Source: Synechococcus sp. CC9902 (lineage in GTDB: Bacteria > Cyanobacteriota > Cyanobacteriia > PCC-6307 > Cyanobiaceae). From it: a stretch of DNA of 64,000 bases. The notes below the pieces were generated by a model. That model worked only from the letters and a program-made list of their open reading frames with translations, did no database searches and was not told the DNA's origin. Made by a program: the position numbers and the translations under genes. The stretch lies in assembly GCF_000012505.1 (NCBI RefSeq), contig NC_007513.1, forward strand, positions 1,240,001 through 1,304,000, in the 5' to 3' direction. Shown here piece by piece: positions 56,918-63,875 of this stretch (position 1 is its first letter; every line of letters starts with the position of its first letter).

Positions 56918-58009
56918 TCACATTTGTCGATCAAAAAGCGCCACCTCGGCGGTCAGACCAGGGCCAAAGGCCAGTGCGAGACATGGTCCAGCAGTCGAGC
57001 GCCGACGCAACCGCTCAAGGATGAACAGGATTGTTGCCGACGACATGTTGCCGTGATCTTGGAGAACGGCTCTGGAATCGAGCAGTCGGTTCGGCTCCAG
57101 CGACAGAACCTCGGAACAGGTCGAAAGAATCCTGGGGCCACCGGGATGCACGGCCCAGGTAGTCACCGCCTCAAGCTCAATATCCACATCGTTGAGCCAA
57201 TCTCGCAGCCAAGGCAACAAGGCCGCTCCAACCGTTTCAGGAACGAGGGGCGACAAGCCCATTGCAAAACCGTGATCACCAATCTCCCAGTGCATGAGAT
57301 CTGCACTATTAGGAATCACCATCGAGCCACTGCGTCGCAACGCCAAAGACTGATGGACAGGGGAAGGATTGGCAGTGGCGACAACGGCAGCCGCCCCATC
57401 GGCAAACAAAGCATTCGCAACAACCTTCTCTGGGTGCCAGCCATAGGCCATATGGAGGCTGCAAAGCTCAACAGCGCAAAGCAGAACAACGGCCTTGGGA
57501 TCCATCTCGGCAAAGGCGTGGGCAACACGCAACCCATTCATGGCGCCATGGCATCCCATAAAACCGACGTGTGTGCGCTGAACACTCGGCGATAGCTGGA
57601 GCTGGTCCATCAAAAACAGATCAACACCAGGCGACTGAAAACCAGTACAACTGACGGTGACGAGGTGGGTAATCGTCGCTGATGAGATATCGCCATCGCT
57701 CAGCGCTTTTTCAGCGGCCTCAAGAGCCAATCCACCGGCGTAATCATCAAAAGCCTGCATCCGTTCGGCTGTACTAGGGCTTTCTGCGCCGTAGAAACTG
57801 AGACGCTCCTGGATCGTGGCATCGTCTGCATCCTTTTCGAGGAGCACACTTCCACGGCTGAGCACCTTGGTTTTCTGATAAATCCGCGACAACAGCCTTG
57901 TCTGCTCAGGGGTTTCAGCATTGATCCGATGCGCCACTTGCACCGCGTCTGTCTGGCTCAGTCGCCGAGTTGGCACCGCCGTACCAATGCCGTGAAGGAT
58001 GAGAGGCAT
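56918..58009 (-). CDS. Type III polyketide synthase (chalcone/stilbene synthase family)
   Basis: 363 residues. The Cys-His-Asn triad is intact: Cys153 in VGFMGCHGAMNG, His288 in WAVHPGGPRIL, Asn321 in DHGNMSSATILF. The GFGPG-like loop near the C-terminus reads LAFGPGLTAEVALF. Such enzymes extend an acyl-CoA with malonyl units to make pyrones, resorcinols or phloroglucinols. It is preceded 3 bases upstream by the flavoprotein gene and then the methyltransferase gene, as in bacterial alkylresorcinol/quinone clusters. Which starter is used cannot be told. Confidence 0.93.
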   Translation of the reverse strand: MPLILHGIGTAVPTRRLSQTDAVQVAHRINAETPEQTRLLSRIYQKTKVLSRGSVLLEKDADDATIQERLSFYGAESPSTAERMQAFDDYAGGLALEAAEKALSDGDISSATITHLVTVSCTGFQSPGVDLFLMDQLQLSPSVQRTHVGFMGCHGAMNGLRVAHAFAEMDPKAVVLLCAVELCSLHMAYGWHPEKVVANALFADGAAAVVATANPSPVHQSLALRRSGSMVIPNSADLMHWEIGDHGFAMGLSPLVPETVGAALLPWLRDWLNDVDIELEAVTTWAVHPGGPRILSTCSEVLSLEPNRLLDSRAVLQDHGNMSSATILFILERLRRRSTAGPCLALAFGPGLTAEVALFDRQM

Positions 58010-58012
58010 GAA

Positions 58013-59158
58013 TTAGGAGCTCGCCATCAGGGGGGACACCTGATTGAGACTGCTAATCACGCGCTGCGGAATGGAAGGCCATTGGCACCCGATGCTGAAC
58101 AACGCATTTGTCGTGAGCGGTTGTCGTAACAACGTCGACAACACACTGCAAACACGTTGACGGCTGATCGTCAGATCCACCAACCGCCTTTGCCAGCGCC
58201 GCTCGAGATCCGCTGACCATTCCCCCTGAGCCTCCTCCACAAATGGAGCAACCGCCGCCCCAGCAGCAAGAGCCCAGGCCATGCCCTCACCGGTGAACGG
58301 CTCCACGTAACCGGTCGCGTCGCCAAGCAACAAAAAGCGATCTCCTGCGAACAAACCAGCCCGACGGGTGAGTGCAGGAGTTAATTGCCAACGAGACGAC
58401 TCCAAACTTCGCGGCAAGGGGAAGCCGGCTTGACTAAGAACCTCTTCTGCCGCCCGAGTCACACCGCCAGACGACTTGACCACAGCGCGGTCGAAAGCAG
58501 CAGCCAGGTTGAGAGCACCATCCTCACGTCGAACCAATCCGACATAGCCACGCTGGCCAATGGCCATGTGAATCGCCCCAGACGCATAAGAGCCGTTGTC
58601 ATCATCGATAAGGCAGCCTGCCCCAAGCCTCGATTGCGGCGTGCTCCTTGAGCTGGCCGCATGAGTTGGAGACATCACTTGGTGTTGCAGACCGGCCGCA
58701 ACGAGAACGACACGGGCCCTGATTCGTTTAACGGGTGCATCACCCGGCGGCCGTAATCGCACCATTCGCCCACCGGGAGTGATCTCCTCGAGCACTGCAC
58801 TGGTTTGAAAGCGCACTGATGCACCAGCAGCCTCAGCCGCGTCGACCAAAGCCTGATCGAAGCGCTCCCTCGAGAGTGCCCAACCGCCCGGCAACTCAAG
58901 GTTGAGCGACTTACCACTCCAACCAAGACGAAGTTGATCGAGGGGCACAGCACCTTGATCACGAAAGACGTTCGGGAGGCCTGAGGCTGTGAGTGCTGCT
59001 AAGGCATTGGCGTTAAAGCAGCAACCACAGACCTTCCAGCGGGGGAAGGAGCGTTTCTCAACGAGCAGAACTCTCAAGCCTCGACGTGCGCAATCAAAGG
59101 CAGCCAAGCCACCGGCAACTCCTGCCCCAATCACAATGACGTCCCAACTGTTCTGCAT
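58013..59158 (-). CDS. FAD-dependent oxidoreductase of the PKS cluster
   Basis: 381 residues. The N-terminal Rossmann motif VIVIGAGVAGGLAAFDCARRGLRVLLVEK is followed by RWKVCGCCFN, the Cys-rich segment of geranylgeranyl-reductase-like and halogenase-like flavoproteins, and GDRFLLLGDATGYVEPFTGEGMAWAL for FAD ribityl binding. It could hydroxylate or oxidise the polyketide product. The start ATG lies in the second copy of a 13-bp tandem duplication (59151-59176). The stop is 3 bases before the PKS start. Confidence 0.9.
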   Translation of the reverse strand: MQNSWDVIVIGAGVAGGLAAFDCARRGLRVLLVEKRSFPRWKVCGCCFNANALAALTASGLPNVFRDQGAVPLDQLRLGWSGKSLNLELPGGWALSRERFDQALVDAAEAAGASVRFQTSAVLEEITPGGRMVRLRPPGDAPVKRIRARVVLVAAGLQHQVMSPTHAASSRSTPQSRLGAGCLIDDDNGSYASGAIHMAIGQRGYVGLVRREDGALNLAAAFDRAVVKSSGGVTRAAEEVLSQAGFPLPRSLESSRWQLTPALTRRAGLFAGDRFLLLGDATGYVEPFTGEGMAWALAAGAAVAPFVEEAQGEWSADLERRWQRRLVDLTISRQRVCSVLSTLLRQPLTTNALFSIGCQWPSIPQRVISSLNQVSPLMASS

Positions 59159-59176
59159 CTCAGTTCTGCATCTCAG
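59151..59176. repeat. 13-bp exact tandem duplication at a gene junction
   Basis: TTCTGCATCTCAG occurs twice in direct succession (59151-59163 and 59164-59176). It spans the end of the methyltransferase gene and the start of the flavoprotein gene. On the minus strand each copy carries an ATG; the first gives only a three-codon frame (MQN stop), the second opens the flavoprotein gene. Confidence 0.95.
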
Positions 59177-59889
59177 TGGGGTTTCCAGCAGAGCCGATAA
59201 CGCTCAGGCCAGGTCCGTTCCAAACCAAAGTCGCGCAAACCAGCCTGAGAGGCGAGGTCAAGAATCTCCGTGGGAGTAAAAGCCGCCTTCACAGATATTG
59301 GGCCATCGTGATGCACCACCCAAGATCGGCTCAGCAGTCGCGTACCCATCCAAGCCAAGGAATAACCAAGACGGCTTCGGATCAGATCGTCAACAATCAC
59401 AAGTCGACGAGCCCTAGCTGCCATCCCTGTAAGGAGTCGAACCACATCGGGTGGATCGAGATGGTGAACAAAAAGTGTGCAGTACACCACGTCAAATTGT
59501 TTGGACCCAGACGCGTCAAGAGCATCGGCAACAAACACACCAACGTTGCTGTCTGACCTGGCCACATTGCGGCGGGCGATCCGCACCGCTTCAGGATTCA
59601 GATCGCAGGCTTGAACCGATATATCTAAATCGCGTTTTCGGGCGAGCGCAGCAAGTTCAATCGCCGTGTCACCTCCCCCGCAAGCCAGCTCCAGCACACT
59701 CAGCTGAGTCGATGGTGTCTCGTATGCGAGCGCCTCAACTTGACGAAAAAGCCCTGGCACGCAGCGACTGATTCCATTAATCCGACGAAGACCTTGAAGA
59801 GCGCGGTCATGCTCTGCAGGATCAAGCCCCGGCTGATCCATGACTTCGGGCCGCCGATCACGTTGCATCGAGGTCCAGCCCAACGACAT
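59173..59889 (-). CDS. SAM-dependent methyltransferase of the PKS cluster
   Basis: 238 residues from ATG 59889; ATG 59868 is an alternative. Motif I is VLELACGGGDTAIELAALARK, then VQACDLNPEAVRIARRNVAR, and FDVVYCTLFVHHLDPPDVVRLLTGMAARARRLVIVDDLIR. This is the class I fold with the VHHL loop of small-molecule O- or C-methyltransferases. First gene of the leftward methyltransferase-flavoprotein-PKS run, so its upstream region (59890-60112) should hold the cluster promoter, back to back with the metal-regulated operon. Confidence 0.9.
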   Translation of the reverse strand: MSLGWTSMQRDRRPEVMDQPGLDPAEHDRALQGLRRINGISRCVPGLFRQVEALAYETPSTQLSVLELACGGGDTAIELAALARKRDLDISVQACDLNPEAVRIARRNVARSDSNVGVFVADALDASGSKQFDVVYCTLFVHHLDPPDVVRLLTGMAARARRLVIVDDLIRSRLGYSLAWMGTRLLSRSWVVHHDGPISVKAAFTPTEILDLASQAGLRDFGLERTWPERYRLCWKPH

Positions 59890-60052
59890 ATGCCATCACT
59901 CTTGTGTGAACAACCTAAGTAGAACGGCATTGAGGCCGCAGGCTTTGTCGGAGCTGCCGGCAACGTCTATTGGAGGGGGCAAAGAACCTATTGCTCGGCA
60001 TTGCTGACCTGATCATTTGATTCAGCCGCAAGAATCATTTGAACAGCCATAC

Positions 60053-60067
60053 TGAGAATGATTCCCA
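60053..60067. promoter_or_regulatory. Candidate Zur/Fur-family operator
   Basis: TGAGAATGATTCCCA is a 7-1-7 imperfect inverted repeat (TGAGAAT / ATTCCCA, one mismatch) close to the cyanobacterial Zur-type pattern TGANAATNATTNTCA. It ends 45 bases before the start of the CobW-like gene. A direct repeat ATCATTTGA (60012 and 60034) lies just upstream. Specificity for zinc versus iron cannot be decided by eye. Confidence 0.55.
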
Positions 60068-60112
60068 CTCCGGCCTAGCCCTGGGGCGGAGCGCCGACTG
60101 AAGCCTTTCACG

Positions 60113-60895
60113 ATGCAGCAGACCTGGTTGATCACGGGCCCACCTGGCTGCGGAAAAACCAATTGGATCCGCGAAACCCTGCTGAACCACGGGGGTGCCT
60201 GCGCTTATCTGCGACTCGACGGGGCGGCCCATGAAGAGTTGGGGCTGGGCCATAACGCAGGCATCGACCAAGGCTGGTTGATGGACCAGATTCCCCAGCT
60301 GGAGGATTGGTCTGGCTCAGCCCCCAGTTCATCGGTGCCTTCAGACGATCGTCTCGTGCTGATTGAGGCCCAACAGTTTTCTTCGTCAACTCAGAGCGGA
60401 GACGGACTTGATCCGCAAATCAAGCAGCAGCTGCAGCGGTTCAACCTCACGCCAGATCGAACGCTGCATTTCGGCATCGATCCAGACCTACCCAAACAGG
60501 ACACGCTGGACTTCACCGAGCTCGAAGCCTGGCACCTCGCGCTTCAGGGTTGCGTCTGGGATCCGAACAGCCTCAGCAGCTTCTGGTTCGAGTTGGTGAA
60601 CGGCGCCTATGGGGACGTGTATCGCGCCAAGGCCCTGATGAACATGCCGGATGGGCGCTCTTTTTTCTGCAACTGGATGGTGAGCCAATCGGGGTCTCAA
60701 TTTCTTCCTTTACAGGCGGTAGCGACGCCCACCGGCAGGCCCAATGGTCTATCCCACCTCGTGATCCAGGGAAAGGGCCTGATTCCCACAGGGATCGAAA
60801 GCACAATCCAGGATTGCCTACTGAGCGACGACGTGTTGGAGCTTCAACAGGCCCCGCTGCGCGACCAACAACCCAATCTTCAACCCACTCTTTAA
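60113..60895 (+). CDS. CobW/COG0523-like P-loop protein lacking the Cys metal motif
   Basis: 260 residues, short for COG0523 (about 320). Walker A is WLITGPPGCGKTNWI (Lys15, Thr16); RLVLIEAQQF (about residue 83) resembles the Walker B/Glu segment of CobW. The C-terminal part FWFELVNGAYGDVYRAKALMNMPDGRSFFCNWM resembles the CobW C-terminal domain, which begins with a similar GDVYRAKG pattern. The CxCC metal-transfer motif and the guanine-specific NKxD are missing. The gene lies behind a Zur/Fur-like box, which fits a metal-linked role. It is followed 15 bases later by the phosphoesterase-like genes. Confidence 0.75.
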   Translation: MQQTWLITGPPGCGKTNWIRETLLNHGGACAYLRLDGAAHEELGLGHNAGIDQGWLMDQIPQLEDWSGSAPSSSVPSDDRLVLIEAQQFSSSTQSGDGLDPQIKQQLQRFNLTPDRTLHFGIDPDLPKQDTLDFTELEAWHLALQGCVWDPNSLSSFWFELVNGAYGDVYRAKALMNMPDGRSFFCNWMVSQSGSQFLPLQAVATPTGRPNGLSHLVIQGKGLIPTGIESTIQDCLLSDDVLELQQAPLRDQQPNLQPTL

Positions 60896-60910
60896 TCCCC
60901 CTGTTTGACG

Positions 60911-61726
60911 ATGGCCCACGCCGTGATCTCCTGCCTGCATGCCAACCTCGCGGCGTTCGAAGCCGTGCTGGACGACATCGACCAACAAGGCATCACAACC
61001 ATCACATGCCTCGGCGACCTGGTTGGCTATGGCCCCCAGCCCAATGAAGTGGTGGAACTCGTGCAGCAGCGCGCCATCCCCACCTGCCAAGGCTGCTGGG
61101 ATGAAGACATCATTGATGGCCTCAACGCCTGTGAATGCAGCTATCCCTCACAGTTGGCCGAACGGCGGGGCCATCAAGCCCATCACTGGACAGCGGACCG
61201 TTTAACGGACAACAACAAAGCATTCCTGGCGACATTGCCGATCACCCTGCGTAGGGACAAGTTGCTGTTCGTACACGGAAGTCCGAATAGCCAGCACGAG
61301 TATTTGCTGCCCGACATGAATGCTTTTGCCGCATTGGAGCGGGTGGAAACGGCAGGAGCTGAAACGTTGTTCTGTGGTCATACCCATCAGCCCTATGTGC
61401 GGGAACTCAGCGGTGGTTCAATCCGCGTCAGCGTGCAGCAACGCGGCAATGGGCCCGCGACTGAACAGGAGATGACACTGCCGATGCGCCGCATCGTGAA
61501 TGCTGGCTCCGTCGGAGAACCCAGGCACGGCACGACCAAGGCCACCTACGTCGTCCATGACGACAACACGGGCAACGTAAGCATTCGCGAGGTGGACTAT
61601 GACGTGGCCAAAACCTGCAGGGCGATTGTGGAGGCGGGATTGCCCGACGTGTTTGCCTGGCGACTGAGCCATGGATTCGAATATGCCGAGCGCGCCGAAG
61701 ATGCCAGCCACGTGTGCGAGCGATGA
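60911..61726 (+). CDS. Metallophosphoesterase with Cys at two ligand positions
   Basis: 271 residues from ATG 60911 (MAHAVISCLHAN). The family pattern D-x-H...GD...GNH...H...GHxH is recognisable: SCLHAN at motif I with Cys8 in place of the Asp but His10 kept, CLGDLVGYGP at motif II with Asp36, QGCWDE at motif III with Cys62 where Asn is usual, FVHGSP at motif IV and FCGHTHQPYV at motif V. A NAGSVGEPRHG loop follows. The gene start (MAHAV) follows the CobW-like stop after 15 bases, and its stop overlaps the next start by 4. Confidence 0.8.
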   Translation: MAHAVISCLHANLAAFEAVLDDIDQQGITTITCLGDLVGYGPQPNEVVELVQQRAIPTCQGCWDEDIIDGLNACECSYPSQLAERRGHQAHHWTADRLTDNNKAFLATLPITLRRDKLLFVHGSPNSQHEYLLPDMNAFAALERVETAGAETLFCGHTHQPYVRELSGGSIRVSVQQRGNGPATEQEMTLPMRRIVNAGSVGEPRHGTTKATYVVHDDNTGNVSIREVDYDVAKTCRAIVEAGLPDVFAWRLSHGFEYAERAEDASHVCER

Positions 61727-62436
61727 TGGAACGCTGGGCCCTAGTGAGTGGACTGCGTGGGGATCTTGATCTCTACGAGCAGATCCAAGCCGACATAAAA
61801 AAACAGCGCGGCGCGGCACATTTATTTGTGTTGGGCGACATGATCAGTCCTGATCGCAACTGCGACGCGCTATTAACACGATTACGCCGACCCAAGCGCG
61901 GTGATCTACAGCCCAATTGCATTTATGGATGGTGGGAAGAGCAACTACTGGTCGACTACGGCTACCGCGGTGACCAAAAGGCAGAGGTTCGATCCGATCC
62001 TGACGGTGCAACCACGAAGCACCAGCTGCGTGAAGCCGTAAGCAAGGAGCACATCAACTGGCTGGCATCGCTGCAGTTCGGCTTCATCGAACTGGACTGT
62101 GGACTGATCCATGGCAGCTCAGCTGATGTTGGTGATCCGTTGAAAGAAACCACCTCGCCCTTGATCCTTTTGGATCGACTAACACGCCTGGATGTGAACC
62201 GACTGTTCACCGCTCGCAGTGGCCAGCAATTCCGATTGCAACTCACAGGGGGCCAAATTCAGTCCAAAGTGAAAGATCCCAGAAGCGAACAACAACGCGA
62301 ACAAGCAGTGCCCAAACGCAGTGTGATCGGAATCGGATCTGGAGAGAATTACACCTTGTATGACCCGGCCAGCGATCGTGTTGAATTTCTCAGCGCTGCC
62401 CTGAGATCACGACTAACGAACCTTGGCTTTGGCTGA
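61723..62436 (+). CDS. Degenerate phosphoesterase-like protein
   Basis: 237 residues from ATG 61723, whose last two bases are the start of the previous stop (ATGA). The outline of the phosphoesterase fold persists, with VSGLRGDLDLYEQ at motif I (Asp and His replaced by Gly and Arg), FVLGDMISPD at motif II, IYGWWEEQ at motif III and LIHGSS at motif IV, but no GHxH motif. It is probably a non-catalytic partner or paralogue of the preceding protein. The C-terminal half (SVIGIGSGENYTLYDPASDRVEFL) is distinct. Confidence 0.7.
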   Translation: MMERWALVSGLRGDLDLYEQIQADIKKQRGAAHLFVLGDMISPDRNCDALLTRLRRPKRGDLQPNCIYGWWEEQLLVDYGYRGDQKAEVRSDPDGATTKHQLREAVSKEHINWLASLQFGFIELDCGLIHGSSADVGDPLKETTSPLILLDRLTRLDVNRLFTARSGQQFRLQLTGGQIQSKVKDPRSEQQREQAVPKRSVIGIGSGENYTLYDPASDRVEFLSAALRSRLTNLGFG

Positions 62437-62468
62437 AACCGCGCACAAGCATGCTGAACGCGATGCGA

Positions 62469-63152
62469 CTAGGCGCAACGATCTTCTAATCGCGAAACAT
62501 TCCAACCGATTGGCATCGGAATGACTTTCCGATGCGGCATCAGTAATTCGATCTCATCACAAGCTTTCGAATAGGCATAAAACCCAGACATTCGTCGCCG
62601 ATCAGAGCGTCCATTTTTTGTAACGGCACGATCAACAGTGACACCCTCCGTTTCCGCATTTTCAAACGCATTTAAGAGCGGGATTTCCGTGCGAAGAACC
62701 TCAATATCAAAGCCCTCCAAGATTTCTCTAGCGATTTGAATGGATGATTTTTTCCTTGTATCGGCCTTCACGATGAGTGCTGCATAAGGGATATCGAACT
62801 TATTCAGCATGCATGCCATTTCAACAGTGAGCTCAATGGATCGGCTTTGTGCAGTCGTCGGAAGAACAATAAAGTCCGAACCCTCAACTAAATTCTTCAG
62901 CTCTTCTTCGTTGCTACTGGCCTGACCATCCGTCACCACAATATCGGCACTTCTTGTTGCTTTTGCCGCTGCCTCCATCGGAACAACTGCATAAGGAAGC
63001 AAACCTCTTGAGGCATAGGCGGTGGCTGATCGATTCCGATCCGCATCAACCAGGACAACCGACCGGCCAGCATTCGCCCAATGCGCTGCAAGGTGAATGC
63101 TGGTACAGGTTTTAGCTACGCCACCTTTTTGCCCAAAAGTTGTGACAAACAC
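62469..63152 (-). CDS. ParA-family ATPase, orphan
   Basis: 227 residues. The deviant Walker A is TFGQKGGVAKTCTSIHLAAH (KGGVAKT, Lys9 and Lys14), followed by VVLVDADRNRSATAYASRG (Walker A' Asp), IVVTDGQASSNEEELKNLVEGSDFIVLPTTAQSRSIELTVEMACML and IVKADTRKKSSIQIAREILEGF. No parB gene or obvious parS site is nearby. Such orphans position plasmids, carboxysomes or other cargo, or work in other regulation. The C-terminus (PHRKVIPMPIGWNVSRLEDRCA) is unusual. It faces the previous gene with a 32-base convergent gap. Confidence 0.88.
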   Translation of the reverse strand: MFVTTFGQKGGVAKTCTSIHLAAHWANAGRSVVLVDADRNRSATAYASRGLLPYAVVPMEAAAKATRSADIVVTDGQASSNEEELKNLVEGSDFIVLPTTAQSRSIELTVEMACMLNKFDIPYAALIVKADTRKKSSIQIAREILEGFDIEVLRTEIPLLNAFENAETEGVTVDRAVTKNGRSDRRRMSGFYAYSKACDEIELLMPHRKVIPMPIGWNVSRLEDRCA

Positions 63153-63407
63153 AATGAGATTTCACAGTGATAACCACTTCTACCTCATTATTTGATGCGC
63201 GCAAGAGGGCGATAAGAGAATTCAAAGGGCACGGCACATTCCCCTTGAGATTGAGACCTAGAGAATGAAAATGATGTTCACCTTGATGGCACAACTTCAA
63301 GGTGTCTACGTTCCTGGTGGGTCTTTACGACCCGTTCAGACGGTTCTCCTCATGCTCAAAACCAGTTGATTGAAAGAGAGTTAACCCACGTCATGAGAGG
63401 GCGGGCA

Positions 63408-63445
63408 AGACCTCTGGGGAGTGGATTCCCCAGAGGTCTTTTTTT
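63408..63445 (+). terminator. Strong intrinsic terminator of an unassigned RNA
   Basis: AGACCTCTGGGGA (63408-63420) pairs perfectly with TCCCCAGAGGTCT (63427-63439) around a 6-base loop, followed by T residues through 63445. It implies a rightward transcript from within about 63153-63407. Confidence 0.9.
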
Positions 63446-63548
63446 GATCTCCTAACCCAGCAGCAATTTTGTACTCATCCCTACAAGGGTTCTTGAGCCA
63501 GTGCATAACAATTACATCGTCACCGCAGGGGTGACGGCGTCGAGCGTG

Positions 63549-63576
63549 GGGAGGTCTGGGGAGACCTCCCTTTTTT
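63549..63576 (+). terminator. Second intrinsic terminator of an unassigned RNA
   Basis: GGGAGGTCT (63549-63557) pairs with AGACCTCCC (63562-63570), 4-base loop, followed by six T residues. It would end a short rightward RNA starting after 63446. Confidence 0.88.
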
Positions 63577-63707
63577 ATGGGAAAGATCCGTTCTCCCAAT
63601 GGGATGTACGGGACACCAGCGATGCATTCAATGGCTGCAATGCTGCACCACCAATCAGGTCACCCCTTTGTGTCAAAGGGAGCGAAGTGCCCCCTTGGCG
63701 AGCAGAT

Positions 63708-63875
63708 TCAGTTGGTCTCGGTGACTGCGGCTGGCGCTGCACTCTTACCTGACATCTCTTTGAGCGAGTCAGCGGCGCAGAGGCTGGAGAGAGCGATAAC
63801 AACGAGGGCAACTGTGTTGACAACGTTGAGGACAACAGGCAGATGCGTGTTGACCATGTCACGGACGTTGGACAT
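63708..63875 (-). CDS. Small single-helix membrane protein, 55 residues
   Basis: ATG 63875 to TGA 63708. N-terminus MSNVRDMVNTHL, then one hydrophobic helix (PVVLNVVNTVALVVIALSSLCAA) and a soluble C-terminus DSLKEMSGKSAAPAAVTETN. No recognised family. The codon pattern is regular, and the amino-acid layout with a polar head, helix and Ala/Thr-rich tail is typical for small cyanobacterial membrane proteins. There is no clear ribosome binding site. A second in-frame ATG is at 63857. Confidence 0.6.
   Translation of the reverse strand: MSNVRDMVNTHLPVVLNVVNTVALVVIALSSLCAADSLKEMSGKSAAPAAVTETN

Larger units (their letters stand above)
63153..63707. other. Non-coding stretch with two rightward terminators
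   Basis: About 555 bases upstream of parA with no convincing protein gene. A 34-codon rightward frame (63265-63369, MKMMFTLMAQLQGVY) exists but has no family. Two terminators at 63408-63445 and 63549-63576 point rightward although no rightward gene precedes them, so one or two small RNAs are likely transcribed here. A symmetric hairpin (CCCTTTG/CAAAGGG) lies at 63664-63680. Confidence 0.55.

Noticed and set aside
63501-63752. 83-codon rightward frame spanning the second terminator
   Set aside because: It runs across a strong intrinsic terminator and overlaps the small membrane protein gene on the other strand.
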